A stretch of 64,000 nucleotides of DNA from Campylobacter novaezeelandiae (GCF_004323845.1 NZ_QPGR01000003.1:62001-126000); one strand, 5' to 3'. Shown: positions 1 to 9,938, counted from the stretch's first letter. Notes: generated by a model not told the origin, from the sequence alone. A program made the numbers and translations.

Positions 1-1
1 A

Positions 2-367
2 AAAAGAAAAACAGCTATTGCAAAGGTTTGGTTAAAATCAGGAAGCGGGAAAATCAGTGTAAATGGCATCGATTTAAACACTTGGCTTGGTGGCCATGAG
101 TCAATTAAGCTTAAAGTAGTTCAACCTTTATTAGTTACTAAGCAAGAAACTTCTATGGATATTCGTGCTATAACTTTGGGCGGAGGATATAGCGCTCAAG
201 CTGAGGCTTTAAGGCATGGTATTTCAAAAGCTTTAGCGGCTATGGATGCAGATTTCAGAGCCTTGCTTAAGCCAAAAGGCTTACTTACTAGAGATAGTAG
301 AAGTGTTGAACGTAAAAAATACGGACGTAGAAAAGCAAGAAGAAGTCCTCAGTTTTCTAAACGTTAA
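2..367 (+). CDS. rpsI: 30S ribosomal protein S9 (5' end outside window)
   Basis: The open frame runs in from the window edge with no start codon, so about the first 8 residues are missing. It begins [10 protein letters not shown], contains the S9 signature [15 protein letters not shown] and ends in the basic tail [12 protein letters not shown], which is the S9 tail that reaches the ribosomal P site. S9 is a small-subunit head protein, usually downstream of rplM. An ATG at 155 lies inside the gene and is not a start. In C. jejuni NCTC 11168, as I recall, cadF and a hydrolase gene follow; here the pyruvate oxidoreductase follows after only 235 bp. Confidence 0.97.
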   Translation, partial: KRKTAIAKVWLKSGSGKISVNGIDLNTWLGGHESIKLKVVQPLLVTKQETSMDIRAITLGGGYSAQAEALRHGISKALAAMDADFRALLKPKGLLTRDSRSVERKKYGRRKARRSPQFSKR

Positions 368-406
368 TAATTTTAGAAAAATATTATTTAAAATCGTCAA
401 TTATAT

Positions 407-440
407 TCAATTGATATTACCTAAATTTAATATCAATTGA
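407..440 (+). terminator. Inverted repeat / probable terminator after rpsI
   Basis: A perfect 12-bp inverted repeat (arms 407-418 and 429-440, 10-nt loop) lies 40 bp after the rpsI stop. It is AT-rich and the following T-run is weak, so termination is likely but not certain. An operator or the scar of a deletion are alternatives. Confidence 0.55.
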
Positions 441-602
441 ACTTTAATATATCATTAATATTTTTTAAATAATTTAAGATTAAATCTCCAATTTCATACT
501 TTATTAAAGCTTTTTTAATTTATTTTTTAATTTATGTTAAACGCCTTTTAAGAGAATTCATAGTAAATTCATCTATAAATATAAAAATTAAGGAAGGTCT
601 TA

Positions 603-3600
603 ATGAGTAAAGTAATGAAAACAATGGATGGCAATGAAGCAGCCGCTTATGCTGCTTATGCATTTACTGAAGTAGCAGGAATTTATCCTATTACTCCAAG
701 TTCTCCTATGGCCGATTATACAGATATATGGGCATCTCAAGGAAAAAAGAATTTATTCGGTGTTCCTGTTAAAATTGTTGAAATGCAAAGCGAAGCCGGA
801 GCTGCTGGATCGGTTCATGGATCTTTGCAAATGGGAGTTTTAACAACAACTTATACAGCTTCTCAAGGCTTACTTCTTAAAATTCCAAATATGTATAAAA
901 TAGCTGGTCAACTTTTACCAGGTGTAATTCATGTTGCAGCAAGATCTTTAGCTTCTCAAGCGCTTTCAATTTTTGGCGATCACCAAGATATTTACGCTGC
1001 AAGGCAAATAGGTTTTGCTATGCTTTGTTCGCATTCTGTTCAAGAAACAATGGATTTAGCAGGTGTTGCTCATTTAGCGGCTATTAAAGGTCGTGTTCCA
1101 TTTTTACATTTTTTTGATGGTTTTAGAACAAGTCATGAGATTCAAAAAATAGAAGTTATGGATTATGCACATTATGATCGTTTGCTTGATAGAGAAGCTC
1201 TTTTAGAATTTAGAAATGCAGCTTTAAATCCTGAAAATCCTAAAACACGTGGAACTGCTCAAAATGATGATGTTTATTTTCAAACTAGAGAATTAAGCAA
1301 TCGTTTTTATGATGCTCTACCTGATGTTGTTAATGAATATATGCAAGAAATTACTAAAATTACTGGTAGAGAATATAAACCTTTTGTTTATTATGGAGAT
1401 GAAAATCCAGATAGAATTATTATTGCTATGGGTTCATCAACTCAGACTATTGAAGAGGTTGTTGATCATTTAAATTTAAAAGGAGAAAAGGTAGGTTTAT
1501 TAAAAGTTTATCTTTATAGACCTTTTAGTTTAAAATATTTCTTTAATGTCATGCCAAAATCTGTTAAAAAAATAGCAGTACTTGATAGAACTAAAGAGCC
1601 AGGAAGTTTAGGAGAACCTCTTTATTTGGATGTTAAATCTGCTTTCTATGGAAAAGAACATAGTCCAATTATCGTAGGGGGTCGTTATGGACTTTCTTCA
1701 AAAGATGTTGATCCTGCACAAATTATAACAGTATTTGAAAATTTAAAACAAGATAAACCAAAAGATGGCTTTACTATCGGTATTGTAGATGATGTAACAC
1801 ATACATCGCTTCCTTGCGGAGAAAAGATTTCTTTAGGCGATGAAAGTACAATTGAGTGTTTATTTTATGGTCTTGGTGCAGATGGAACCGTTGGAGCAAA
1901 TAAAAATTCTATTAAGATTATAGGAGATAAAACAGATTTTTATGCTCAGGCTTATTTTGCTTATGATTCTAAAAAATCAGGTGGTTATACTAGAAGCCAT
2001 TTAAGATTTTCTAAAAAACCAATTCGTTCAACCTATCTTGTTTCCACTCCTCATTTTATAGCTTGTTCGGTAGCAGCTTATTTAGAAATTTATGATGTTT
2101 TAGCAGGAATTAGAAAAGGAGGAACTTTCCTTTTAAATAGTATTTGGAATGCTGAAGAGACTATAAAACAACTTCCTAATAAAGTTAAAAAAACTTTAGC
2201 AGAAAAAGAAATTAATTTTTATATCATTAACGCAACTAAGCTTGCAAGAGATATAGGACTTGGAAATAGAACCAATACTATTATGCAATCTGCCTTTTTT
2301 AAATTGGCAAATATCATTCCTTTTGAAGATGCTCAAAAATATATGAAAGAATTTGCTTATAAATCTTATAACAAAAAAGGTGATGCTATTGTAGAAATGA
2401 ACTATAAAGCCATTGACGTTGGAGCCGATGGTCTTGTAAAAATAGACATAGATCCTTCTTGGAAGAATCTAGATATTTCCGAGAAAGAAGGAGTTAGCGC
2501 TTATAAAGGAACAGAATTTGTAGAAAAAATCGTTAAACCTATGAATGCTGCTAAGGGCGATGATTTACCTGTTTCAGCATTTTTAGGTTATGAAGATGGA
2601 AGTTTTGAGCATGGAACCACAGAGTATGAAAAAAGAGGCGTCGGTGTAATGGTTCCTAGATGGATAGAAGCAAATTGTATCCAGTGTAATCAATGTGCTT
2701 CTGTTTGTCCTCATGCAGTAATTCGTCCATTTTTAATTAATGATGATGAGATGAGTAAAGCTCCAAGAGGAGTAAAAGAGCATGCTTTAGAAGCTAAAGG
2801 AACAAAGGGTGAAAAACTTAGCTTTAAAATTCAAGTTTCACCTCTTGATTGTACAGGTTGTGAGCTTTGCGTTCATGAGTGCCCTACCAAAGAGAAATCT
2901 TTAGTTATGGTTCCACTTCAAGAGGAAATAGATTTTGGAGAGCAAGAAAATGCTGATTATCTTTTTAAAGAAATTGTTTATAAAGATAATATTTTAAATA
3001 AAGAAAGCACCAAAGGAGCTCAATTTTCTCAACCATTATTTGAATTCCATGGAGCTTGTCCAGGATGTGGAGAAACTCCATATATCACTTTAATTACAAG
3101 ATTATTTGGCGAAAGAATGATTATAGCTAATGCAACAGGTTGTAGCTCTATTTATGGAGGTTCAGCTCCTTCTACTCCTTATAGAAAAAGTGTTAAAAAT
3201 GGCCATGGTCCAGCTTGGGGAAATTCTTTATTTGAAGACAATGCGGAATTTGGTCTTGGAATGAAGATTGCAACAGAAAATACACGCAATAGAATTGAAC
3301 ATATTATGAATGAAAATATGCAAAATGTCCCAAATTCTTTATCAGCTCTTTTTAAAGAATGGATAGCAAATAAAAATGATAGCATTCTTTCTTTTGAAAC
3401 CAGAAATAAATTAATTCCAATTTTGGAGCAAAATCAAGATATTAAAGCTGTAAAAGATATTTTAGAACTTAAGCAGTTTTTAGGAAAAAAATCTCAATGG
3501 ATTTTTGGTGGAGATGGTTGGGCTTATGATATAGGTTATGGTGGGCTTGATCATGTTTTAGCAAGTGGAGAAAATGTTAATGTTTTGGTTTTAGATACTG

Positions 3601-4160
3601 AAGTGTATTCAAATACAGGAGGTCAAAGTTCTAAAGCTTCAAGAACAGGAGCGGTAGCACAATTTGCAGCAGCAGGAAAACCTATACAGAAAAAAGATTT
3701 AGGGCAAATTGCTATGACTTATGGTTATATTTTTGTTGCTCAAGTAAATTCAAATGCAAATTATAACCATCTGATTAAAGCATTAATAGCTGCTGAGGCT
3801 TATGATGGACCTTCTTTAGTTATTTGTTATTCTCCTTGTATAGCTCATGGTATTAAAGGTGGTCTTGGTTATTCAGGAGAACAAGGCGAACTTGCTACAA
3901 AATGTGGATATTGGCCTATTTACACTTTTGATCCACGTTTAGAAGAAGAAGGTAAAAATCCTTTAAATATAGCAAGTAAAGAACCAGATTGGGATTTATA
4001 TGAGCAATTTTTAATGAATGAAGTACGTTACAATTCTCTTAAAAAAGCTAATCCTGATCATGCTAAAGAGCTATTTGAACGTAATAAAAAAGACGCACAA
4101 AGAAGATATAGACAATTAAAACGTATTGCAATGTCTGATTTTAGCAATGAAAAAGAGTAA
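603..4160 (+). CDS. nifJ: Pyruvate:ferredoxin/flavodoxin oxidoreductase (single-chain)
   Basis: This is a homodimeric-type PFOR of 1185 residues, the usual length. It oxidatively decarboxylates pyruvate to acetyl-CoA and passes electrons to flavodoxin or ferredoxin; in Campylobacter it replaces pyruvate dehydrogenase. The N-terminal domain I has the typical YPITPSSPMAD. Two [4Fe-4S] ferredoxin motifs lie near residues 690-705 (CIQCNQCASVCP) and 749-760 (CTGCELCVHECP). A further Cys pair, CPGCGE near residue 820, and the thiamine-diphosphate motif GDGWAYDIGYGG near 968 follow. A strong AAGGAAGG at 590-597 fixes the start. A TATAAAT at 574-580 may be the -10 box. The gene stands alone upstream of the cts operon, with 6 bp between them. 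Confidence 0.96.
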   Translation: MSKVMKTMDGNEAAAYAAYAFTEVAGIYPITPSSPMADYTDIWASQGKKNLFGVPVKIVEMQSEAGAAGSVHGSLQMGVLTTTYTASQGLLLKIPNMYKIAGQLLPGVIHVAARSLASQALSIFGDHQDIYAARQIGFAMLCSHSVQETMDLAGVAHLAAIKGRVPFLHFFDGFRTSHEIQKIEVMDYAHYDRLLDREALLEFRNAALNPENPKTRGTAQNDDVYFQTRELSNRFYDALPDVVNEYMQEITKITGREYKPFVYYGDENPDRIIIAMGSSTQTIEEVVDHLNLKGEKVGLLKVYLYRPFSLKYFFNVMPKSVKKIAVLDRTKEPGSLGEPLYLDVKSAFYGKEHSPIIVGGRYGLSSKDVDPAQIITVFENLKQDKPKDGFTIGIVDDVTHTSLPCGEKISLGDESTIECLFYGLGADGTVGANKNSIKIIGDKTDFYAQAYFAYDSKKSGGYTRSHLRFSKKPIRSTYLVSTPHFIACSVAAYLEIYDVLAGIRKGGTFLLNSIWNAEETIKQLPNKVKKTLAEKEINFYIINATKLARDIGLGNRTNTIMQSAFFKLANIIPFEDAQKYMKEFAYKSYNKKGDAIVEMNYKAIDVGADGLVKIDIDPSWKNLDISEKEGVSAYKGTEFVEKIVKPMNAAKGDDLPVSAFLGYEDGSFEHGTTEYEKRGVGVMVPRWIEANCIQCNQCASVCPHAVIRPFLINDDEMSKAPRGVKEHALEAKGTKGEKLSFKIQVSPLDCTGCELCVHECPTKEKSLVMVPLQEEIDFGEQENADYLFKEIVYKDNILNKESTKGAQFSQPLFEFHGACPGCGETPYITLITRLFGERMIIANATGCSSIYGGSAPSTPYRKSVKNGHGPAWGNSLFEDNAEFGLGMKIATENTRNRIEHIMNENMQNVPNSLSALFKEWIANKNDSILSFETRNKLIPILEQNQDIKAVKDILELKQFLGKKSQWIFGGDGWAYDIGYGGLDHVLASGENVNVLVLDTEVYSNTGGQSSKASRTGAVAQFAAAGKPIQKKDLGQIAMTYGYIFVAQVNSNANYNHLIKALIAAEAYDGPSLVICYSPCIAHGIKGGLGYSGEQGELATKCGYWPIYTFDPRLEEEGKNPLNIASKEPDWDLYEQFLMNEVRYNSLKKANPDHAKELFERNKKDAQRRYRQLKRIAMSDFSNEKE

Positions 4161-4166
4161 AAATTT

Positions 4167-4505
4167 TTGAAAAATTTTTTTTACTTTTTTATGTTTTTTA
4201 CTACGGTATTGGTAGGTTCGGATTTTGAAGATTATTTTGATTCTTTAAAGAAAAAAGAATCAAAATTTGATTTTTCTAATCTTCAAAATCCTTTTTTTAA
4301 TCCAAATTTGAATGAAATCCAAAATTTAAAAATCCAAGCTATTTTTTTAAATAAAGTTAAAATTAATAATACATGGTATAAAGAAGAAGATAAAATTAAT
4401 GAGGCAAAGATTAAAAAAATAAAATCTGATAGAATTATACTTGAGTATGATGGATTTAATATAGTGGCAAAACTACGAATCAATGATAAAATTTATATTG
4501 ATTAA
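4167..4505 (+). CDS. ctsR: CtsR-like competence protein, small exported/anchored
   Basis: This is a 112-residue protein with a hydrophobic N-terminal segment (residues 2-16), then a short linker with Asn/Pro (NLQNPFFNPN) and a compact beta-rich C-terminal region. The layout resembles a minimal PilP/GspC-like pilot or adaptor of a secretin. The start is a TTG at 4167, 6 bp after nifJ; no better start fits the signal sequence. It overlaps ctsD by 23 nt, so the two are translationally coupled. The gene order matches the C. jejuni cts transformation locus, where I recall the symbol ctsR for this position. The biochemical role is not known from sequence. Confidence 0.7.
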   Translation: MKNFFYFFMFFTTVLVGSDFEDYFDSLKKKESKFDFSNLQNPFFNPNLNEIQNLKIQAIFLNKVKINNTWYKEEDKINEAKIKKIKSDRIILEYDGFNIVAKLRINDKIYID

Positions 4506-5898
4506 GTTTTTATTTTTTACCTCTTTTATTTATGCAATAGATTGTCAAAAAAGACTTTTTAATATAAAATCTAATGAAAACTTAACTATAAAAGAAAGTT
4601 TAGAAGAACTTTCAAATTATTGTTCATTTAGCATTATTGTAAAAGATAAATTAGCTAAAGAGAAACTTTTACAAACTCAAATTATTAATATAAATCAAAT
4701 GTCTTTAGAAGAAATTTTTAAATTTTTTCTTGAGGATAATGATTTAAATTATAGTTTTAATGGAAAGATTTTAAAAATTTCAGCTATTGAAACAAAAATG
4801 TTTAAAATTAGTTATATTAGCTCCATACGGGAAGGACAAAGTGTTACAAAGGCTTCAGTAGACGCTAAACCAAAGCAAGCTGAATATATTCAAAGCGAAG
4901 ATATAGAAGATAATATGATTAAAAGTATGGAAAAATTCGATTTTTGGAAAAATATTGAACAAGAAATTACAGCACTTTTATATAATACTTATGATGAAAT
5001 AGAAGTTAAAAAGCCTATCATTAACTCCAATGCTGGAATTATTATAGTAAGTGGAACAAGAACTCAGTTATTAAAAGTTAAAGATTATTTGCAAAAACTT
5101 GAACAAAGACTTAAAAAACAAGTTATTATTGATGTAAGTATTATTGCGGTATCTTTGAATAAAACCCATTCTAGTGGAATTAATTGGCAAAAATTTAATA
5201 TCGATTTTAGTTCTAAAACCAATGATGGTAAAAATTCTTTTATAGGGGTTGAAAATAGTAAAGGTTTTGTTAAGAATTTGGGTTTTAGAGCTGATTTAAA
5301 TTTTGATTCTATTTTAAATTTTCTTTCTCAAAATGGCAAAACAAAAGTTTTATCAAATCCTAAACTTATGGCTTTAAATAATCAGCAAGCTATTATTTCT
5401 ATCGGAGATACAATTAATTATCAAGTAAAAGATACTTCTAAAGGAACAGAAAATGGAACTACTGTGAGTGAGAGTTTTAGTAATTATTCTATTTTCATAG
5501 GAATTTTGCTGAACATCCTACCAGAAATTTCAGATGATGGAAAAATAATGCTTAGAATTAACCCAAGTCTAAGTGATTTTAAATATTTAGAAGACAATCA
5601 AAGGCAAAAAGAGCCAAGAACAATAGCACCCGATACCATACAAAAAAAGCTTTCAACTGTTGTACAAGTAGAAAATAATCAAACTCTTATTTTAGGAGGT
5701 TTAATTAGTCATAACCAAAATAAAAATGAAAATGAAGTTAATTTCTTTTCTAAAATACCTTTAATTGGAGAACTTTTTAAATCAAATGATGAACTTTCTA
5801 GTATAAGCGAAATAGTATTTATCATAACACCTACATTAGTAGAAAACTTTAGAAATGTTCCAAGTTTAAAAGAGTTAGGATTTAGGCATTATGAGTGA
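4483..5898 (+). CDS. ctsD: CtsD, secretin of the DNA-uptake (type II-like) system
   Basis: This 471-residue protein has a signal peptide, N-terminal N-domain-like repeats (STN-like, to about residue 95) and a C-terminal secretin domain. The domain has VLSNPKLMALNNQQA near residue 289, then the family ending with QTLILGGLI and SEIVFIITPTLV. Secretins form the outer-membrane ring through which a competence pseudopilus or transforming DNA passes. In C. jejuni the cts genes are required for natural transformation. The ATG at 4483 lies inside ctsR. The end overlaps ctsP by 8 nt. Confidence 0.9.
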   Translation: MIKFILIKFLFFTSFIYAIDCQKRLFNIKSNENLTIKESLEELSNYCSFSIIVKDKLAKEKLLQTQIININQMSLEEIFKFFLEDNDLNYSFNGKILKISAIETKMFKISYISSIREGQSVTKASVDAKPKQAEYIQSEDIEDNMIKSMEKFDFWKNIEQEITALLYNTYDEIEVKKPIINSNAGIIIVSGTRTQLLKVKDYLQKLEQRLKKQVIIDVSIIAVSLNKTHSSGINWQKFNIDFSSKTNDGKNSFIGVENSKGFVKNLGFRADLNFDSILNFLSQNGKTKVLSNPKLMALNNQQAIISIGDTINYQVKDTSKGTENGTTVSESFSNYSIFIGILLNILPEISDDGKIMLRINPSLSDFKYLEDNQRQKEPRTIAPDTIQKKLSTVVQVENNQTLILGGLISHNQNKNENEVNFFSKIPLIGELFKSNDELSSISEIVFIITPTLVENFRNVPSLKELGFRHYE

Positions 5899-6511
5899 TT
5901 TTGTTAGTATCAAAAATCAAGATTATGTTTTAAATCGTATAAAAGAAGAGCTCTTAAAACAAAAAAGTTTTATATTATTACTCGGTAAAAGTGGCAGCGG
6001 TAAAAGTGCTTTGCTTCAAAGATTGACTAAGTGTTTTGAAAATGTAAAATTTAATGGTATTTTTACAAACAAAGAAGAATTTGAAGAATTTTTAAAGCCT
6101 TATGTTATTAAAAAAGAAAATATTATTATTTTTCTTGATGAAATAAGTATATATGATAATGATTTTTTAGATCTTGTAAGAATTTATAGTGATTTAAATA
6201 TAAGTTTTGTTTTAAGTTCACATAAAAAACCTTTAATTTTTAGTAAAGAGCATTTTAAAAGTCGTATTAATTTTGAGTTTTGCCTTAAAGAATTTACCTT
6301 AGATGAACTTAGATCCTATATAAGTGATAAATTTGATATTAACTTGTGCAAAAGTGATCTTAAACTTATAAAAAAATATTATAATGCAAACTTAAGAAAT
6401 GTTGATAAAGTGATTAAAAGCTTTAAGGAATTTAAAAATTTTTTCAAAAATAGCAAAAAAGAAAATTATCTTTTAAAGCTTAGTATGTTTGAAAATAATT
6501 TATTGGGTTAA
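5891..6511 (+). CDS. ctsP: CtsP, small P-loop NTPase of the transformation system
   Basis: This 206-residue protein carries a Walker A motif, GKSGSGKS (residues about 33-40), and a Walker B-like IIIFLDEIS near residue 78. It looks like a compact AAA/ORC-type ATPase, similar to the ExeA/GspA N-terminal domain that helps assemble secretins. Lys is very frequent in the C-terminal third. In C. jejuni this gene sits in the cts competence operon and its product is reported to bind nucleotide. The start ATG overlaps ctsD, and the next ATG is 1 nt beyond its stop. Confidence 0.82.
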   Translation: MSDFVSIKNQDYVLNRIKEELLKQKSFILLLGKSGSGKSALLQRLTKCFENVKFNGIFTNKEEFEEFLKPYVIKKENIIIFLDEISIYDNDFLDLVRIYSDLNISFVLSSHKKPLIFSKEHFKSRINFEFCLKEFTLDELRSYISDKFDINLCKSDLKLIKKYYNANLRNVDKVIKSFKEFKNFFKNSKKENYLLKLSMFENNLLG

Positions 6512-6512
6512 A

Positions 6513-7088
6513 ATGCAAGAGCGTGTAAAAAAACTTGAATTAGAATATAAAAAATTCTTGATTAGAAAATATGTAAAATATTTTTTTATTACAATGTTTT
6601 GTTTATTTTTGGTATTTTTTATATATTTTATTATTAATGAATTTCAAAAAAAAGAAGTCTTATTAAAACAAGCCTTAAAAGAAAAACAAGATTTGGTGTC
6701 AAAACTTCAAAAAGCTAAAATCCAAGAAGAAAAAAATAAAATTATTAAAGAAAGACTTCAAGAAGAAAATTTAAATCTTCTTGAAGCTAAGCAAAAATTG
6801 CAATTTGAAATTTCATCAGTGGTTTTTAACTCATCGGTTTTAAAAAATGAATTTTATAAATCTCCTAGCTTTGATAAGGCTTTACTTTTATCAAGATTAT
6901 ATTTTAAAGATAAAGATTATAAAAAGTCTATTTTTTGGTCTTTAAAGGCAAATGAGATGGATAAAAATCAAAAAGAACCTTGGTTTTTATTTATTAAGGC
7001 TAAAGAAGCTTTAGGTGAGCTTGATGAAGCAAAAAGGGCTTTAGAGACTTATAAATTTTATTATGATATAGAAATAGATAAATTTTAG
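6513..7088 (+). CDS. ctsX: CtsX, inner-membrane competence protein
   Basis: This is a bitopic protein of about 191 residues: a short basic cytoplasmic N-terminus, one strong membrane helix (about residues 21-42), then a long Lys/Glu/Gln-rich coiled coil (about 45-100). A C-terminal TPR-like pair of helices ends in EALGELDEAKRALETYKFYY. The ATG at 6513, preceded by GGG at 6505-6507, is preferred over an in-frame TTG at 6489 that would overlap ctsP. In C. jejuni the homologous protein partners CtsP. Its role is probably to dock the ATPase at the inner membrane. Confidence 0.78.
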   Translation: MQERVKKLELEYKKFLIRKYVKYFFITMFCLFLVFFIYFIINEFQKKEVLLKQALKEKQDLVSKLQKAKIQEEKNKIIKERLQEENLNLLEAKQKLQFEISSVVFNSSVLKNEFYKSPSFDKALLLSRLYFKDKDYKKSIFWSLKANEMDKNQKEPWFLFIKAKEALGELDEAKRALETYKFYYDIEIDKF

Positions 7089-7097
7089 GATTTATTA

Positions 7098-8726
7098 TTG
7101 AAAAAGGAATTTTTAGAAAAATTAAAACAGTTGGGTTTTAAAGAGGAAAATTTAGATTTTAATAATATCAGATTTAAAGAGTTTTTATTTAATGCTTATA
7201 TTAGTGATCAAGTTAGTATTGATGAGCTTTATTTGAATTTAAATATAGACTATAATGATTTTTTAAAGTCTTTGGCTTACTTTTATAATCTTGATTTCTT
7301 TGAATGGCAAGAATTTGATGATGAGCTTAAGGTGCCACTTCCTTGTGAAATTTTACTAAATTATCAAATTTTGCCTTTTAAAATGGATGATAAATATATT
7401 TATATAGCCTCTTTTAAGCCTTGTTCATTAGAAATTTTGGAAAAGATTCAAAGATTTTTTAAAGATAAATTTGTAAAAAATATTTTAGTAAATCATATTG
7501 AGTTAAAGGCTAAATTACAAAAATTTAAAGTTTTAGCCAGACTTCAAGAATTAAGTTTAAAATTAAAAGAAGAATTAGCTAATAATCTAAAAAAAGACGA
7601 TAAAAGCTCTATCAATCAGATTTTTGATTTTTTAATCCACGAATCCATTAAATTTTGTGCTAGTGATATACATATAGAAGCAAGAGAAAAAGATGCTTTG
7701 ATAAGATTTCGTATTGATGGTATGCTTAATTTTTTTTGTATTTTAGACAAAGAGATTTATCAAGCTTTAGTTTTTTATATTAAATTTTTAGCAAATTTAA
7801 ATGTGGCGGAATTTAGAAAAGCGCAAGATGGAAATTTTGAATTTAAAATCGATAAAGAACATTATGATTTTAGAATTTCAACCCTTCCTTTAATGTATGG
7901 AGAAAGTGTTGTTATAAGGATTTTAAAACATGATTTAAATTTATTAAATCTAAACAAATTGGATTTTAATGAAAAAGATTTATCACTACTTCGTAAAAAT
8001 ATTCATTTTCCACATGGTATGATTTTGTTAACTGGACCTACAGGAAGTGGAAAAAGTACTACTTTGTATGCTTGTTTAAATGAAATAAAGTCTATACAAA
8101 AAAAGATAATTACTGTTGAAGACCCTATTGAATATAAAATGTCTCTTGTGCAGCAAATTTTATTAAATCCTAAAGCCGGACTTGATTTTAATAATGCTTT
8201 AAGATCTATTTTAAGACAAGATCCTGATGTTATTATGATAGGTGAAATTAGAGATGAGCAAAGTCTTGATATAGCTATTAAATCAGCCTTAACTGGACAT
8301 TTGATTTTAAGTACCTTGCATACTAATAATGCCATTTCAACTCTTACTCGTTTGATAGATATGAATGTAAAACCTTATCTTTTAGCTTCTAGCTTAAATT
8401 TGATTATCGCTCAAAGATTGCTTAGAAAGCTTTGTCCTTATTGTAAAAAGCAAAGCTATAAAAAGTATAAAGAATTTGATGGTGTTTTTTATGAAAGCAA
8501 AGGTTGTGAGTTTTGTAATTATAGTGGATTTTTTGGAAGACAGATAATCGTTGAGGTTTTGGATATAAATGATGATATAAAAGAGCTTATAAGAACTCAT
8601 AAAGGAGAAAAGCAAATTTTAGAGTATGCAAAAAATCATGGTTTTAAAAATATGTTTGAAAATGCTTTAGAAAAAGCTAAAGAAGGTTTTATAAGTTTAG
8701 ATGAAATTGTAAGAGTTTTGGGATGA
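7098..8726 (+). CDS. ctsE: CtsE, GspE/PilB-type assembly ATPase
   Basis: This is a 542-residue type II secretion / type IV pilus ATPase that powers pseudopilus assembly for DNA uptake. It shows Walker A GPTGSGKSTT near residue 315, the Asp box ITVEDPIEY, Walker B DVIMIGEIRD, and the His box STLHTN. A zinc-binding Cys tetrad follows in the C-terminal region (CPYC near residue 450 and CEFC near 475). The start is TTG at 7098 with TAGGA 7 nt upstream. It overlaps ctsF by 4 nt (ATGA). Confidence 0.95.
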   Translation: MKKEFLEKLKQLGFKEENLDFNNIRFKEFLFNAYISDQVSIDELYLNLNIDYNDFLKSLAYFYNLDFFEWQEFDDELKVPLPCEILLNYQILPFKMDDKYIYIASFKPCSLEILEKIQRFFKDKFVKNILVNHIELKAKLQKFKVLARLQELSLKLKEELANNLKKDDKSSINQIFDFLIHESIKFCASDIHIEAREKDALIRFRIDGMLNFFCILDKEIYQALVFYIKFLANLNVAEFRKAQDGNFEFKIDKEHYDFRISTLPLMYGESVVIRILKHDLNLLNLNKLDFNEKDLSLLRKNIHFPHGMILLTGPTGSGKSTTLYACLNEIKSIQKKIITVEDPIEYKMSLVQQILLNPKAGLDFNNALRSILRQDPDVIMIGEIRDEQSLDIAIKSALTGHLILSTLHTNNAISTLTRLIDMNVKPYLLASSLNLIIAQRLLRKLCPYCKKQSYKKYKEFDGVFYESKGCEFCNYSGFFGRQIIVEVLDINDDIKELIRTHKGEKQILEYAKNHGFKNMFENALEKAKEGFISLDEIVRVLG

Positions 8727-9919
8727 AAACTTATGAACTTAGTTTTTTAGAAAATGGAATAAAAGCAAAAAAAATAATTAAAGCTAAAAATCTAAATATG
8801 GCACAAGCTTTAGCTTTAAAACAGAATTTGAACATTTTAGAATTAACAGAAATTAAGAGAGAGAATTTTAGTTTTTTTAAAATTTCAAATGAAGATTTTG
8901 TTTTATTTTTTAAAGAATTTTCGTTTTTGCTAGAAGTAGGTTTGAGTGTTTTAGAAGCCTTAAAGGAACTTGAAAAAAGCACTTTTAAAAAAGAACTTAA
9001 AAAAACAATAAAAAAGATAGATGAAAATTTAAGTTTAGGACAGAGTTTAAGCGAGGCCTTTAAAAATTCTCGTTTTAATTTAAGTCATAGTGAATTAGCC
9101 CTTATAAAAATAGCTGAAAATACAGGAAAACTTTCTTATGTTTTTAATCAAATTGTTTTAATAAGACAAAAAACCATAAAAGCAAAAAAATCTTTTATAA
9201 AATCAATCAGATATCCTTTAATAGTGCTAGTATCTATTTTTATTTCTTTTATTTTTTTGATATTATTTGTTATTCCGCAATTTAAAAATTTATTTGATAA
9301 TTTTAATATAGAACTTCCTTTAATTACCCAAATTTTACTTCAAACCTATGATTTTTTAAATTCTTATTTTTTTCTTATTTCAATTTTATTTTTATTGTTT
9401 GTATGTTTATTTGTATTTTGTTATAAAAAATTTTATTTTTTTACCTTGATAAGTGATTATTGTTTTTTGAAAATTCCAATTATTTCTAAGCTTATTTTAT
9501 ATTATCAAAGTTATCATTTTTTTAGTGTATTTTCTTTACTTTTAAAAAGTGGAATTTCTCTAAGCAAGGCTTTAGAATTTGCTATTTTTGGGATAAAAAA
9601 TGAATTTTTTAAAAATAAATTGACTCAAATTTTATCTTTACTTGAGCAAGGTTTAGAGCTTAGTGAAGCTTTTAGAAGAACTAAAGTTTTTGACCCATTA
9701 GTTATTTCTATGCTAAATATTGCTATGAAAAGTTCTAAACTTGATATTTTAAGTGAGCAAATTTCTTTGTTTTATGAAGATAAGCAAGAAAGTATGATGG
9801 AAAAAATATTAAGTTTGATCGAGCCTTTGATGACTTTATTTGTAGCTTCTTTGGTGCTTTTATTGGCTTTAGGTATATTTTTACCTTTATGGGAATTTAA
9901 TAGCACTTATGCTTTTTAG
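8723..9919 (+). CDS. ctsF: CtsF, GspF/PilC-type inner-membrane platform protein
   Basis: This 398-residue protein has two GspF domains, each followed by membrane helices. The first domain has the FSFLLEVGLSVLEALKEL pattern near residue 70, and the second has FSLLLKSGISLSKALEFA near 270. Three or four hydrophobic segments lie near residues 160-185, 215-240 and 365-392. The protein forms the membrane platform on which the CtsE ATPase acts. It is the last cts gene. In C. jejuni NCTC 11168, as I recall, the cts genes and the bio genes that follow here are far apart. Confidence 0.93.
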   Translation: MKTYELSFLENGIKAKKIIKAKNLNMAQALALKQNLNILELTEIKRENFSFFKISNEDFVLFFKEFSFLLEVGLSVLEALKELEKSTFKKELKKTIKKIDENLSLGQSLSEAFKNSRFNLSHSELALIKIAENTGKLSYVFNQIVLIRQKTIKAKKSFIKSIRYPLIVLVSIFISFIFLILFVIPQFKNLFDNFNIELPLITQILLQTYDFLNSYFFLISILFLLFVCLFVFCYKKFYFFTLISDYCFLKIPIISKLILYYQSYHFFSVFSLLLKSGISLSKALEFAIFGIKNEFFKNKLTQILSLLEQGLELSEAFRRTKVFDPLVISMLNIAMKSSKLDILSEQISLFYEDKQESMMEKILSLIEPLMTLFVASLVLLLALGIFLPLWEFNSTYAF

Positions 9920-9932
9920 GAATCAAATAAGG

Positions 9933-9938
9933 TATAAT
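9933..9938 (+). promoter_or_regulatory. Likely sigma70 -10 box of bioFGC
   Basis: TATAAT preceded by GG and a T-rich stretch sits 26 bp ahead of the bioF ATG and right after the ctsF stop. It fits the Campylobacter housekeeping promoter, which lacks a clear -35 box. Confidence 0.6.

Noticed and set aside
246..440. Open frame overlapping rpsI in another frame
   Set aside because: It lies inside and after rpsI, its end is in the hairpin, and it has no ribosome-binding site.
8003..8335. 110-codon antisense frame in ctsE
   Set aside because: It is a shadow of the conserved P-loop coding strand, with no start signals.
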